DNA from: Streptomyces sp. NBC_00443
GTDB taxonomy: Bacteria; Actinomycetota; Actinomycetes; Streptomycetales; Streptomycetaceae
Assembly (NCBI RefSeq): GCF_036014175.1
Contig: NZ_CP107917.1
Span: 3,968,001 to 4,032,000, forward strand
Direction: 5' to 3'
DNA length: 64,000 nucleotides
The position numbers and the translations under genes are program-made. The notes under the pieces were generated by a model that saw nothing but the letters and a program-made list of their open reading frames with translations, did no database searches and had not been told where the DNA came from. This document shows positions 44,070 to 52,409 of this stretch, piece after piece. The first letter of the stretch is position 1. Each line of letters opens with the position of its first letter.

Positions 44070-45284
44070 TCAGTGTGCTGGTTTGAGCGGCAGCAGCGCA
44101 CTGATGCGGAATCCTCCGCCCGGGCGCGGCCCCGCGTCCAGGGTGCCGCCCACCATGCCGACCCTCTCGCGCATACCGATCAGGCCGTGGCCGCTGCCGT
44201 CGGCGCCGCCGTCCTCGTACAGCTCGTGCGGGGCGCCCTTGCCGTCGTCCTCGACGAGCAGGCCGAGCCCGTCGTCGAAGTAGACCAGGCGCACGCTGGC
44301 GCCCGTGTTCGGCCCGCCGTGCTTGCGCGTGTTGGTCAGGGCCTCCTGCACGATGCGGTACGCCGTCAGCTCGACGCCGCTGGGCAGCGGGCGCGGGGTG
44401 CCCTCGACCTTGAAGTCGACCGGCAGGCCGGAGCTGCGGCACTGCTGGATGAGGTCGTCGATCTGCTCGACGTCGGGCTGCGGGACGTACTCGCCGCTCT
44501 CCTGGTGCTCGCCGGTGCGCAGTACCCCGAGCAGGCGGCGCATCTCGGCGAGGGCCTGGCGGCCGGTGGAGGAGATGGTCTCCAGGGCCTTCTTGGCCTG
44601 GTCCGGGGCGGAGTCGAGGACGTAGGCGGCGCCGTCGGCCTGCACGACCATCACGGAGACGTTGTGCGCGACGACGTCGTGCAGCTCGCGCGCGATCCGG
44701 GCGCGTTCGGCGGCGACCGCGACCTTGGACTGCGCCTCGCGCTCCTTTTCGAGCCGGGTCGCGCGTTCCTCGAGCTGCTCGTAGTAGGCGCGACGGGTAC
44801 GGATCGAGTCGCCGAGCACCCAGGCCAGGGCGAACGGCACCGCCAGGAAGATCACCAGGGCCACATTGCCCAGAACGCTGGAGTCCTGCTCGGGCCAGCG
44901 CGTCTGTGCCAAGGGCGCCGCACACAGGCCGGTGCCTAGCGCGAGCCGGGACGCCCAGCGGGCGCCGGTCGCGGCCACGGTGTAGGTGATCACCAGGAAG
45001 GCGAAGTTGACCGGCGTCGGCGCCACGTTCAGGACCAGTTGCGCCAGCCCTACGACGATGGCCAGCACCAGCATCTTCTCCGGCATGCGCCGGCGCAGCG
45101 CGATCACCAGGCCCAGCAGGAGGAGGACCGGGACGATGATCGCCTCGGAGGAGGTGCCCGGCAGGTCCTGCCCGCCCTCCTCGCGGACGGCGACGCTCAG
45201 CACAGAGATCCCGAAGAGGAGGACGGCCCAGAAGCTGTCGACCCATGTCGGGTGCCTGCGGAGGAAGTCATAGAGGCGCTGCAC
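44070..45284 (-). CDS. Sensor histidine kinase, HisKA_3 (NarX/DesK-like)
   Basis: 404 aa from GTG 45284. Five or six membrane helices in the first 160 residues, a coiled-coil stretch (AYYEQLEERATRLEKEREAQSKVAV), the phospho-acceptor H202 in ARIARELHDVVAHNVSVMVVQA, N box IVQEALTNTRKHGGPN and G boxes VEDDGKGAP and GHGLIGMRERV. It pairs with the LuxR-type regulator behind it. An upstream start at 45317 would add 11 residues but lacks a better ribosome site. Confidence 0.94.
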   Translation of the reverse strand: MQRLYDFLRRHPTWVDSFWAVLLFGISVLSVAVREEGGQDLPGTSSEAIIVPVLLLLGLVIALRRRMPEKMLVLAIVVGLAQLVLNVAPTPVNFAFLVITYTVAATGARWASRLALGTGLCAAPLAQTRWPEQDSSVLGNVALVIFLAVPFALAWVLGDSIRTRRAYYEQLEERATRLEKEREAQSKVAVAAERARIARELHDVVAHNVSVMVVQADGAAYVLDSAPDQAKKALETISSTGRQALAEMRRLLGVLRTGEHQESGEYVPQPDVEQIDDLIQQCRSSGLPVDFKVEGTPRPLPSGVELTAYRIVQEALTNTRKHGGPNTGASVRLVYFDDGLGLLVEDDGKGAPHELYEDGGADGSGHGLIGMRERVGMVGGTLDAGPRPGGGFRISALLPLKPAH

Positions 45285-45402
45285 GTAACCCAGCGTAGGG
45301 AAGCGAGATGCGTGCACGGGTCAACCGGAGGGCCGATCCGCACTACCCGCGCGTACTCCGCAAGGTGGAGGCTGCGTTCTCCTGTGCGCTTAGCCTGGGC
45401 CG

Positions 45403-46406
45403 GTGACAGAAGTGGCGACGGGCGAGTGGCGAGGGTGGCGGGCGGCGGCGGAAGCCGCCCTCTACGGGCCGGGGGGCTTCTACAGCCGCCCCGAGGGCCC
45501 CGCCGGTCACTTCCGTACGTCCGTCCACGCGTCGCCCCTCTTCGCCGTTGCCGTGGCCCGGCTGCTGTGCCGGGTCGACGAGGCCCTGGGCCGCCCCGAG
45601 CGGCTCGACTTCGTCGACATGGCGGCGGGGCGGGGCGAGCTGGTCACCGGCGTACTGGCGGCCCTGCCCGCCGACGTGGCGGCACGCACGCGTGCGTACG
45701 CCGTCGAGCTGGCCGACCGACCGGAAACCCTGGATCACCGGATCGAGTGGAGGTCCGAGGCGCCGCACCGGATCAAGGGCCTGCTGTTCGCCAACGAGTG
45801 GCTGGACAACGTCCCCGTGGAGGTCGCAGAGGTGGACTCGGCGGGCGTACCCCGCCTGGTTCTCGTACGGCGGGACGGGACCGAGCGCCTCGGGGAGCCG
45901 GTCGCCGGTGCGGAGGCGGAGTGGCTCGCACGCTGGTGGCCGCTCGGGGGCGTGCAGGGGCGCGGGCCGAGATCGGGCTGCCGCGGGACAGGGCCTGGGC
46001 CGCGGCCGTGGCGACGCTGGACCGGGGGCTCGCGGTCGCCGTCGACTACGCGCACACTGCGCCCGCACGCCCGCCCTTCGGGACGCTCACCGGATTCCGC
46101 GAGGGGCGCGAGACGGTACCCGTGCCCGACGGTTCGTGCGACATCACGGCGCACGTGGCCCTGGACGCGTGCGCGACGGCGTGCACGCTGCCCGGCGCAC
46201 GCCTGGTGTCCCAGCGCGAGGCCCTGCACGCCGTGGGCATCACTGGCGCACGCCCCCCGCTCGAACTGGCCTCCGCAAACCCCACCGAGTACGTACGCGC
46301 CCTCGCGAGGGCGGGAGAGGCCGCCGAGCTCACGGCGACGGCCGGACTGGGAGACTTCGGCTGGCTGCTGCAGCCGGCCGGAATTCCGGACGTACTGGCG
46401 GACTGA
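45403..46406 (+). pseudogene. SAM-dependent methyltransferase gene with one apparent frameshift
   Basis: From GTG 45403 the frame reads EWRGWRAAAEAALYGPGGFYSRPEGPAGHFRTSVHASPLFAVAVARLL, FVDMAAGRGELVTGVLAAL (SAM-binding) and FANEWLDNVPVEV. At about 45955 sense continues one frame away: GARAEIGLPRDRAWAAAVATLDRGLAVAVDYAHT...LELASANPTEYVRALARAGEAAELTATAGLGDFGWLLQP to 46406. One extra G at 45957-45960 (CAGGGGC) would restore about 334 residues. It resembles the class I SAM-dependent methyltransferases of the MidA/NDUFAF7 type (complex I assembly), which is notable next to a nuoD gene. Error or recent mutation. Confidence 0.65.
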
Positions 46407-46427
46407 CGGCGCCCGGCTCCCCGCCGA

Positions 46428-47579
46428 CTACTTGTCGATGTCCCCCACCACGAAGAACAGCGACCCCAGGATCGCCACCATGTCCGCGACCAGCGTCCCC
46501 GGCAGCAGCTCGACCAGCGCCTGGATGTTGTTGTACGAGGCCGAGCGCAGCTTCAGCCGGTACGGCGTCTTCTCGCCCTTGCTGACGAGGTAGTAGCCGT
46601 TGATGCCGAGCGGGTTCTCGGTCCATGCGTACGTGTGCCCCTCGGGCGCCTTCAGCACCTTGGGGAGACGCTGATTGATCGGCCCGGGCGACAGCTCGGC
46701 GAGCCGGTCCAGGCAGGCGTCCGCCAGGTCGAGGGAGACGTGGGTCTGCTCCAGCAGGCACTCGAAACGAGCAAGGCAGTCGCCCTCGTCCCGCGTCACC
46801 ACCCGCAGCACGTCCCCCAGCTCGCCATAGGCCAGATACGGCTCGTCGCGCCGCAGATCGAAGTCCACGCCCGAGGCGCGCGCGATCGGCCCGCTCACGC
46901 CGTACGCGTGCACGGCCTCCGGCGTGAGGGCGCCCACGCCCCGCGTACGCCCCCGGAAGATCTCGTTGCCCAGCACAAGATCGTCGAACCGGTCCATGCG
47001 GGAGCGCACATCGGCGACGGCGGCACGCGCACGCGTGGCCCACCCGGCCGGCAGGTCCTCCTTCAGGCCTCCCACCCGGTTGAACATGTAGTGCATACGC
47101 CCGCCGGAGACCTCCTCCATCACATGCTGGAGCTCCTCGCGCTCCGAGAAGGCGTAGAAGATCGGCGTGATCCCGCCCAGCTCCAGCGGATACGACCCCA
47201 GGAACATCAGGTGGTTCAGCACCCGGTTGAGCTCCGCGAGCAGCGTCCGGGTCCACACGGCCCGCTCGGGCACCTCCATGCCGAGCATGCGCTCCACGGC
47301 GAGGACGACACCCAGCTCGTTGGAGAACGCCGACAGCCAGTCGTGGCGGTTGGCGAGCATGATGATCTGCCGGTAGTCGCGGGCCTCGAAAAGCTTCTCC
47401 GCGCCCCGGTGCATGTACCCGATGACCGGCTCCGCCCGCACGATCCGCTCGCCGTCGAGCACGAGCTTGAGGCGCAGCACGCCATGCGTGGACGGGTGCT
47501 GGGGGCCGATGTTGAGCACCATGTCGGTACTCTCCGCGGCGCCGCCGATACCGACCATGGTCTCCGTCGTAGGAGTCAT
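46428..47579 (-). CDS. nuoD: NADH-quinone oxidoreductase subunit D paralogue
   Basis: 383 aa of the 49-kDa complex I subunit family: MVLNIGPQHPSTHGVLRLKLVLDGE, VIGYMHRGAEKLFEARDYRQIIMLANRHDWLSAF, AELNRVLNHLMFLG and the C-terminal PYRLKLRSASYNNIQALVELLPGTLVADMVAILGSLFFVVGDIDK. The quinone-site His and Arg residues of the family are present. No other nuo gene is adjacent, so it is a second copy outside the nuo operon, as also known from S. coelicolor. ATG 47579 has AGGAGAG about 9 nt upstream. Whether it enters complex I or a smaller complex is unknown. Confidence 0.93.
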   Translation of the reverse strand: MTPTTETMVGIGGAAESTDMVLNIGPQHPSTHGVLRLKLVLDGERIVRAEPVIGYMHRGAEKLFEARDYRQIIMLANRHDWLSAFSNELGVVLAVERMLGMEVPERAVWTRTLLAELNRVLNHLMFLGSYPLELGGITPIFYAFSEREELQHVMEEVSGGRMHYMFNRVGGLKEDLPAGWATRARAAVADVRSRMDRFDDLVLGNEIFRGRTRGVGALTPEAVHAYGVSGPIARASGVDFDLRRDEPYLAYGELGDVLRVVTRDEGDCLARFECLLEQTHVSLDLADACLDRLAELSPGPINQRLPKVLKAPEGHTYAWTENPLGINGYYLVSKGEKTPYRLKLRSASYNNIQALVELLPGTLVADMVAILGSLFFVVGDIDK

Positions 47580-47610
47580 GGACACAGTCTCTCCTACGTA
47601 CGCTGGCCTC

Positions 47611-48129
47611 ATGGAGACGGGGAGCCCGGAGAACACGGGGACTACGGGAGACGAGCCGGTGGCGGCCGAGCCGGGCTGGAGGGGGCTGCCACCGGGCCTG
47701 CTGCGCATGCGCCGACTGTTGCTGGTGGTGTGGCTGGGTCTGCTGACGATCGGCCTGGGCCTGCTGCTCGGCCTGCTCGCGGGGCCCGCCTGGGCGGCCT
47801 TCGCCGTGCTGCCGCCGGTGCTGATGGCGTGGGGCTGGGTGATGCTCGGCCGCAACTGGCGTTCGTGGCGATACGCCGAGCGCGCCGACGACCTGCTGAT
47901 CAGCCGGGGCGTGCTGTGGCGCGAGGAGACGATCGTGCCGTACGGCCGGATGCAGCTGGTCGAGGTGACGTCCGGCCCGGTGGAGCGGCACTTCGGCCTG
48001 GCCAGCGTGCAACTGCACACGGCGGCAGCCGCGACCGACGCGACCATCCCCGGCCTGGACCCGGCGGAGGCGGAACGCCTGCGCGACCGGCTCACCGAGC
48101 TGGGCGAGGCCCGATCGGCGGGGCTGTGA
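47611..48129 (+). CDS. PH domain-containing membrane protein (YdbS-like)
   Basis: 172 aa. Two membrane helices (MRRLLLVVWLGLLTIGLGLLLGLLAGPAWAAFAVLPPVLMAWGWVMLG region, about 30-75) then a bacterial PH (bPH2) domain: YAERADDLLISRGVLWREETIVPYGRMQLVEVTSGPVERHFGLASVQLHTAAAA. It overlaps the next PH-domain gene by 4 nt (GTGA). The pair corresponds to the YdbS-YdbT arrangement of Bacillus, linked to resistance to certain antimicrobial peptides. Divergent from nuoD with 31 nt between starts. Confidence 0.9.
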   Translation: METGSPENTGTTGDEPVAAEPGWRGLPPGLLRMRRLLLVVWLGLLTIGLGLLLGLLAGPAWAAFAVLPPVLMAWGWVMLGRNWRSWRYAERADDLLISRGVLWREETIVPYGRMQLVEVTSGPVERHFGLASVQLHTAAAATDATIPGLDPAEAERLRDRLTELGEARSAGL

Positions 48130-49460
48130 CGACGCAGGGCGTCGACGACGCCGTCCGCGAGAAACAACCCGTGACGGAACGCCGACTGCACCCGGTGACG
48201 CCGCTCAGGCGCGCGTGGGCACCGATCGCCGTACTCATCGGCTGGGCGGTGCACGACCCGGACCAGGCGCAACGCCAGCTGACCAGACTGACCACCACCA
48301 CACTCCTGCTCGCGCTGGCGGTGCTCGTCCCCGCAGCGGCCCTGTACGGCTTCCTCACCTGGTGGTTCACACACTTCGCGGTAACGGACTCCGAACTGCG
48401 TATCCGCACCGGACTGCTCTTCCGCCGCACCGCGCACATCCGACTGGAACGTATCCAGGCCGTCGACATCACCCAGCCCCTGCTCGCGCGCGTGGCGGGC
48501 GTGGCCAAGCTCAAACTGGACGTCATAGGCGCCGACAAAAAGGACGAACTCGCCTTCCTGGACGCGGAAGAGGCACGCACTCTCCGCGCGGAACTCCTCG
48601 CCCGCGCCGCCGGCTTCGCCCCCGAGACGGCCCACGAGGTAGGAGAGGCACCGTCCCGCCAACTCCTGCGCGTACCCCCCAAGGTCCTGGCGATCTCCCT
48701 CGTCCTGACCGGCGCCACCTGGGGAACACTGGCCGCCGCGATCGTCGTACCGACCATCCTCTGGCTGGTCACCGAGAGCGTGTGGACGGTCCTGGCGACC
48801 GCGGTTCCGCTGATCGGCGGGGCAGGGGCGAGCAGTGTGGGGCGGTTCGTCGCCGAGTACGACTGGACGGTGGGCGAGTCACCGGACGGCCTGCGCATCG
48901 ACCACGGCCTGCTGGACCGCGCACACGAGACGGTGCCGCCCGGCCGCGTCCAGACCGTACGGATCGTCGAACCGCTGTTGTGGCGCCGGCGCGGCTGGGT
49001 ACGGGTGGAACTGGACGTGGCGGGCTCGTCCAACTCCCTCCTGCTCCCGGTCGCCCCACGCGAGGTGGCCGAGTCGGTGGTCGCACACGTACTCCCCGGC
49101 ACGACGGTCCCCTCCGCCGCCGCCCTGTCCCGCTCACCGCGACGCGCCGCCCGGTGCATGCCGCTGTGGTGGCGCGGCTACGGCCTGTCCGTCACGGAAG
49201 CCGCCTTCGCGGCCCGGACCGGCCTGTTCCGCAGAAGCCTGGCCCTGGTTCCCCACGCGAAGGTCCAGAGCGTACGCCTCACCCAGGGCCCCTGGAAGCG
49301 CCTGTGGGGCCTCGCCGACGTACACGTGGACACAGGAGCCAACAAGACGGTGACCGCCCGTCTGAGAGACGCCGACGAGGCAGCAGAACTCCTGCGCAGT
49401 CAAGCGGAACGGTCCCGCACGGGCCGCGGAGACGCCCGCCCGGACCGCTGGATGGCGTGA
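48126..49460 (+). CDS. PH domain-containing membrane protein (YdbT-like)
   Basis: 444 aa from GTG 48126. Three bPH2 modules alternate with membrane helices: ELRIRTGLLFRRTAHIRLERIQAVDITQPLLARVAGVAKLKLDV, then GLRIDHGLLDRAHETVPPGRVQTVRIVEPLLWRRRGWVRVELDVAG, then FAARTGLFRRSLALVPHAKVQSVRLTQGPWKRLWGLADVHVDTG. Helices lie at about 45-75 and 180-235. Translationally coupled to the smaller PH-domain gene before it. The exact function is unknown. Confidence 0.9.
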   Translation: MTTQGVDDAVREKQPVTERRLHPVTPLRRAWAPIAVLIGWAVHDPDQAQRQLTRLTTTTLLLALAVLVPAAALYGFLTWWFTHFAVTDSELRIRTGLLFRRTAHIRLERIQAVDITQPLLARVAGVAKLKLDVIGADKKDELAFLDAEEARTLRAELLARAAGFAPETAHEVGEAPSRQLLRVPPKVLAISLVLTGATWGTLAAAIVVPTILWLVTESVWTVLATAVPLIGGAGASSVGRFVAEYDWTVGESPDGLRIDHGLLDRAHETVPPGRVQTVRIVEPLLWRRRGWVRVELDVAGSSNSLLLPVAPREVAESVVAHVLPGTTVPSAAALSRSPRRAARCMPLWWRGYGLSVTEAAFAARTGLFRRSLALVPHAKVQSVRLTQGPWKRLWGLADVHVDTGANKTVTARLRDADEAAELLRSQAERSRTGRGDARPDRWMA

Positions 49461-49517
49461 CCCGGCGCGCAGCACTCGGCACGGCCCCACCCACGGCGAA
49501 CCGCAGGCGTTACGCGG

Positions 49518-50897
49518 TCAGGAAACCGCGCTTCGCAACCCCTGCACATCGATCTGCTCGGTCTCGTCATGAGCCGTCAGATCGATGACCTGCCCGACCC
49601 CCCGGGACTCCTCGTCCGCAGGCTTGAACTCCGCCTCGGCCTCGGCCTTGTGAAGAGCCAGAGCCTCCTGGCCCACGACATCGGCGAGGTCCTCGTTCTG
49701 GACGGACTCCAACGCGGAGGACTCGTCCCGCTTGGTACCGAAGAAGTCGAAGCCGCCCTGGACCGCCGGACGCCGCACGGGCGTCGCCGGCACGACGGCC
49801 ACGGCAGTCGGCGCGATGAAGTGCCCGGACGGCTGCTGGGCCGCAGGAGGCGCAGGCTGGGCAGTGCGGGCAACCGCGCCCGTGGGGGTGCCGGCGGCCG
49901 CGCGCTCATGCCCGTCGACCGCCTCGGGCTTCCCCTCCGAGTCATCCTCCAACGCAGGCTCCGTCTCGGACCCCGCGGCGTCTGCCGCCTCCGCCTCGGC
50001 GGCCCCCGAACCGGTCTTCACCGGCTCTTCGCCGGAAGGCGCGTCGCCCTTGGGAGGCTCGTTGTTCGGCGGCTCATCCGTCGGCGGCTCATCCGTCGGA
50101 GGCTCGTCCTTCGAGGACGCGCCCTTCGTGGGCTCGCGCTTCAGGGGCTCACCCTCCGAGGACTCGCTCTTCGAGGACTCCCCCGTCAGAGACTCCCCGT
50201 CCTCGTCGAACCGGGCCAACGCCTCCTTGGCCCGCAGGAACAGCCGAGACCCCTCGGGCGAGAAAACAGCAGAAGCCGCCGACGCCTCCTCAACGACCTC
50301 GACCTCAGCGCCCTCGGCCTCAACCTCGGCCTCAACCGCAGCACTCTCGGAGTCGGCCTCGACATCAGCAGGGGCAGCCACAGCCCCCACCCCGTCAGCC
50401 GGCCCCGGCACAGCCCCCGGCGGCAACGCCCGCGCGGGCGCCCCCGCCTCTATCTCGAGAACCCGCCGCTCCTCCAGCACACTCGCCCGCTCGGTCTCCG
50501 CCGTGGCGTACCGCCGCAGCAGCGACGCATGCTCGTTGCGCAGGCCCGCAAGCTCGGCCCGCTTGGCCCGCAGCCGCTGCTCAAGCTTCACCCGCAGTTC
50601 GCGCGACTCCTCGAGGTCGGTCTCCAGCTCGGCGACCCGTTCCTCGTGCCGCCACTCGTCGCTCGCACGCGCGCGCGTGAGGTCAGCGACCTGCTTGCCC
50701 GCCTGCGCGTCCCAGCGACGCATGACGACCCCGCCGACGACCGCCGTCGCCGCGGCGGCCGCGGCAAGGCCACGCAGCACCACGGGCTCGGTGAACACCC
50801 AGGGCGCAAGGGCACAGACAACGGATACGCCTGCGATCGCCGACGGGGGCAGCAGCCTGTGCAAGGGCGGGGAATGACGGTGACGTCCACGTGGCAT
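49518..50897 (-). CDS. Membrane-anchored coiled-coil protein, unknown function
   Basis: 459 aa from ATG 50897. Basic start (MPRGRHRHSPPLHRLLPPSA), two hydrophobic segments at about 18-60 (AIAGVSVVCALAPWVF; LRGLAAAAAATAVVGGVVM), a coiled coil at about 65-135 (RVAELETDLEESRELRVKLEQRLRAKRAELAGLRNEHASLLRRY, shown in part by RVKLEQRLRAKRAELAG), then a Glu/Ala-rich region with tandem DEPPT/NEPPK units near 280-300 and a C-terminal conserved tail (GGFDFFGTKRDE; VIDLTAHDETEQIDV). The order recalls scaffolding proteins. Common in Streptomyces without an assigned role. Confidence 0.75.
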   Translation of the reverse strand: MPRGRHRHSPPLHRLLPPSAIAGVSVVCALAPWVFTEPVVLRGLAAAAAATAVVGGVVMRRWDAQAGKQVADLTRARASDEWRHEERVAELETDLEESRELRVKLEQRLRAKRAELAGLRNEHASLLRRYATAETERASVLEERRVLEIEAGAPARALPPGAVPGPADGVGAVAAPADVEADSESAAVEAEVEAEGAEVEVVEEASAASAVFSPEGSRLFLRAKEALARFDEDGESLTGESSKSESSEGEPLKREPTKGASSKDEPPTDEPPTDEPPNNEPPKGDAPSGEEPVKTGSGAAEAEAADAAGSETEPALEDDSEGKPEAVDGHERAAAGTPTGAVARTAQPAPPAAQQPSGHFIAPTAVAVVPATPVRRPAVQGGFDFFGTKRDESSALESVQNEDLADVVGQEALALHKAEAEAEFKPADEESRGVGQVIDLTAHDETEQIDVQGLRSAVS

Positions 50898-51057
50898 GGC
50901 CAGAAACTTACCGCGCGTAGGCGAATCTTGGCGCCCCACCCCGTAAAAACACAGCCATCCCGAGTCGTTCACAGGGCAACAGCAATCAGATCCGCCCCGA
51001 ATTAACCAGGAACCAAGATCACAAAGCCCAGCCGCCGCTCATGCACTCAACGCCCGC

Positions 51058-52173
51058 TCACCCGCTCAACCGCCCGCTCACCCACTCCAACGTCCCCGGA
51101 ATCTCCCGCCGCCAGGTGTTGAAGTTGTGCCCGCCGCTTTCGAGGATGACCGACGAGATCCGCGTCAGCTTCGTGGCCTTCACTCGTTCAATGAACTTCA
51201 ATGTGTCCTTGTAGTTGGATTCTCCAACTTTGCTGCTGCTGACCAGCAGTGAAGTGTCCGGCGCCGGCATGTGCGCGAGGTACCACCACAGGTTCGCGCG
51301 ATTGCGCAGTTCCTCGTCACCCTGGAAGAGATCGCCCGTCGTGGCGTCGATCGGCGCCTTGTAGTACGCGGAAAGCCCCGCCCCTGCGGCGTACGTACGG
51401 GGATGGTGCATGGCGAGCTTCAACGCGCAGTAGCCGCCCGTGGAGTCGCCGATGATGCCCCAGCCACCCGGTTCACGCCCCACCCTGTAGTGCCCGCTCA
51501 CGGCATCGGGCAGATCCTTCGCGAAGAACGACTCCGTCTGCGGCCCACCGGGAATGTCCACGCACTCCGTGTCCCGCGGCGGGGCCACGGTGGGCCGCAT
51601 CATCACCAGGATCATCGGCTGCATACGGCCGTACGCGGCGAGCCTCCCGGCCGTACGCGGATAGTCGAGCTTGTCCACCAGCGCCTCGGCCGTGCCCGGA
51701 TACCCGGTGAGAACAACGGCCGCCGGGAACGTACGCGTGCGGAACTGTGGCTGAAAATACTCGGGCGGCAGATAGACGTACGCGGGCGTCGCGATCCGCG
51801 TCGTGCCGCCCACGATCCCGACCTTCTGGATCTGCCCGCCCAGCTGGGGCCGCGCGCTCGCCGCCCCAGGCACCCGCCGCGTGTCGACGATCCGAAGCGG
51901 CCCGCGCGCGGGCGTGTGGTCCACGACGACGCCCAGTTCGTCCTCCTGACCGAACAGGTCTGCCCAGCTGGCGTAGAACCCGAAGGCCTGGTTCGCTCCG
52001 AGCCCGACCGCCGCGAAGAGCGCCAACTGCGTGGAGAACAGCAGACCGACGCGCCCGCCGACCGCCCGTCGGCTGCGGCGCGCCAGTCGTGGCCACAGCC
52101 AGACCGTGCCGACGAACAGCCCTACGGCGGCCGACACCGCCAGCGCCAGCGCCTTGTCGCTCGTGAGCCCCAT
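51058..52173 (-). CDS. Membrane-anchored alpha/beta-hydrolase (esterase/antigen 85-like fold)
   Basis: 371 aa. Two N-terminal membrane helices (LALAVSAAVGLFVGTVWLW; GLLFSTQLALFAAVGLGA), then an extracellular hydrolase domain. The nucleophile elbow is GDSTGGYCALKLAMHHP, with the catalytic His expected in ILESGGHNFNTWRREIPG; FPAAVVLTGYPGTAEALVDKL lies at the start of the fold. Similar to the esterase D / antigen 85 (FbpA) superfamily. Streptomyces lacks mycolic acids, so an esterase or acyltransferase with another substrate is expected. ATG 52173 is used; it is divergent from the MprF-like gene. Confidence 0.88.
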   Translation of the reverse strand: MGLTSDKALALAVSAAVGLFVGTVWLWPRLARRSRRAVGGRVGLLFSTQLALFAAVGLGANQAFGFYASWADLFGQEDELGVVVDHTPARGPLRIVDTRRVPGAASARPQLGGQIQKVGIVGGTTRIATPAYVYLPPEYFQPQFRTRTFPAAVVLTGYPGTAEALVDKLDYPRTAGRLAAYGRMQPMILVMMRPTVAPPRDTECVDIPGGPQTESFFAKDLPDAVSGHYRVGREPGGWGIIGDSTGGYCALKLAMHHPRTYAAGAGLSAYYKAPIDATTGDLFQGDEELRNRANLWWYLAHMPAPDTSLLVSSSKVGESNYKDTLKFIERVKATKLTRISSVILESGGHNFNTWRREIPGTLEWVSGRLSG

Positions 52174-52311
52174 CGATGGTTACCTGTCCGCACTTTCCGT
52201 CCGGTCCGCGCGGGCGCACGACACATGCGCCCGCGCTGCCTCCCCTGCACCTTCGCAAGGGCTTGCCCCGGACTTTCCTTGGCCTTTGAAACGGTTTTGG
52301 GAAGCCGAGTG

Positions 52312-52335
52312 AACCTCTCCCCCGTAGACACCGTC
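52312..52335 (+). promoter_or_regulatory. Sigma-E-like promoter upstream of the MprF-like gene
   Basis: AAC at 52312-52314 (in GTGAACC) and CGTC at 52332-52335 (CCGTCCTAG) are separated by 17 nt, matching the AAC-N16/17-CGTC pattern described for Streptomyces SigE. They lie 75-98 nt before the start codon of the MprF-like gene. I recall this gene being listed as a SigE target in S. coelicolor. Confidence 0.6.
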
Positions 52336-52409
52336 CTAGAGGGCGCAATGTCGCCGGATGCCCGAATCGGCACCGGATCCAAGGTCTCTCGCAGAACTAA
52401 TGGGATGCG

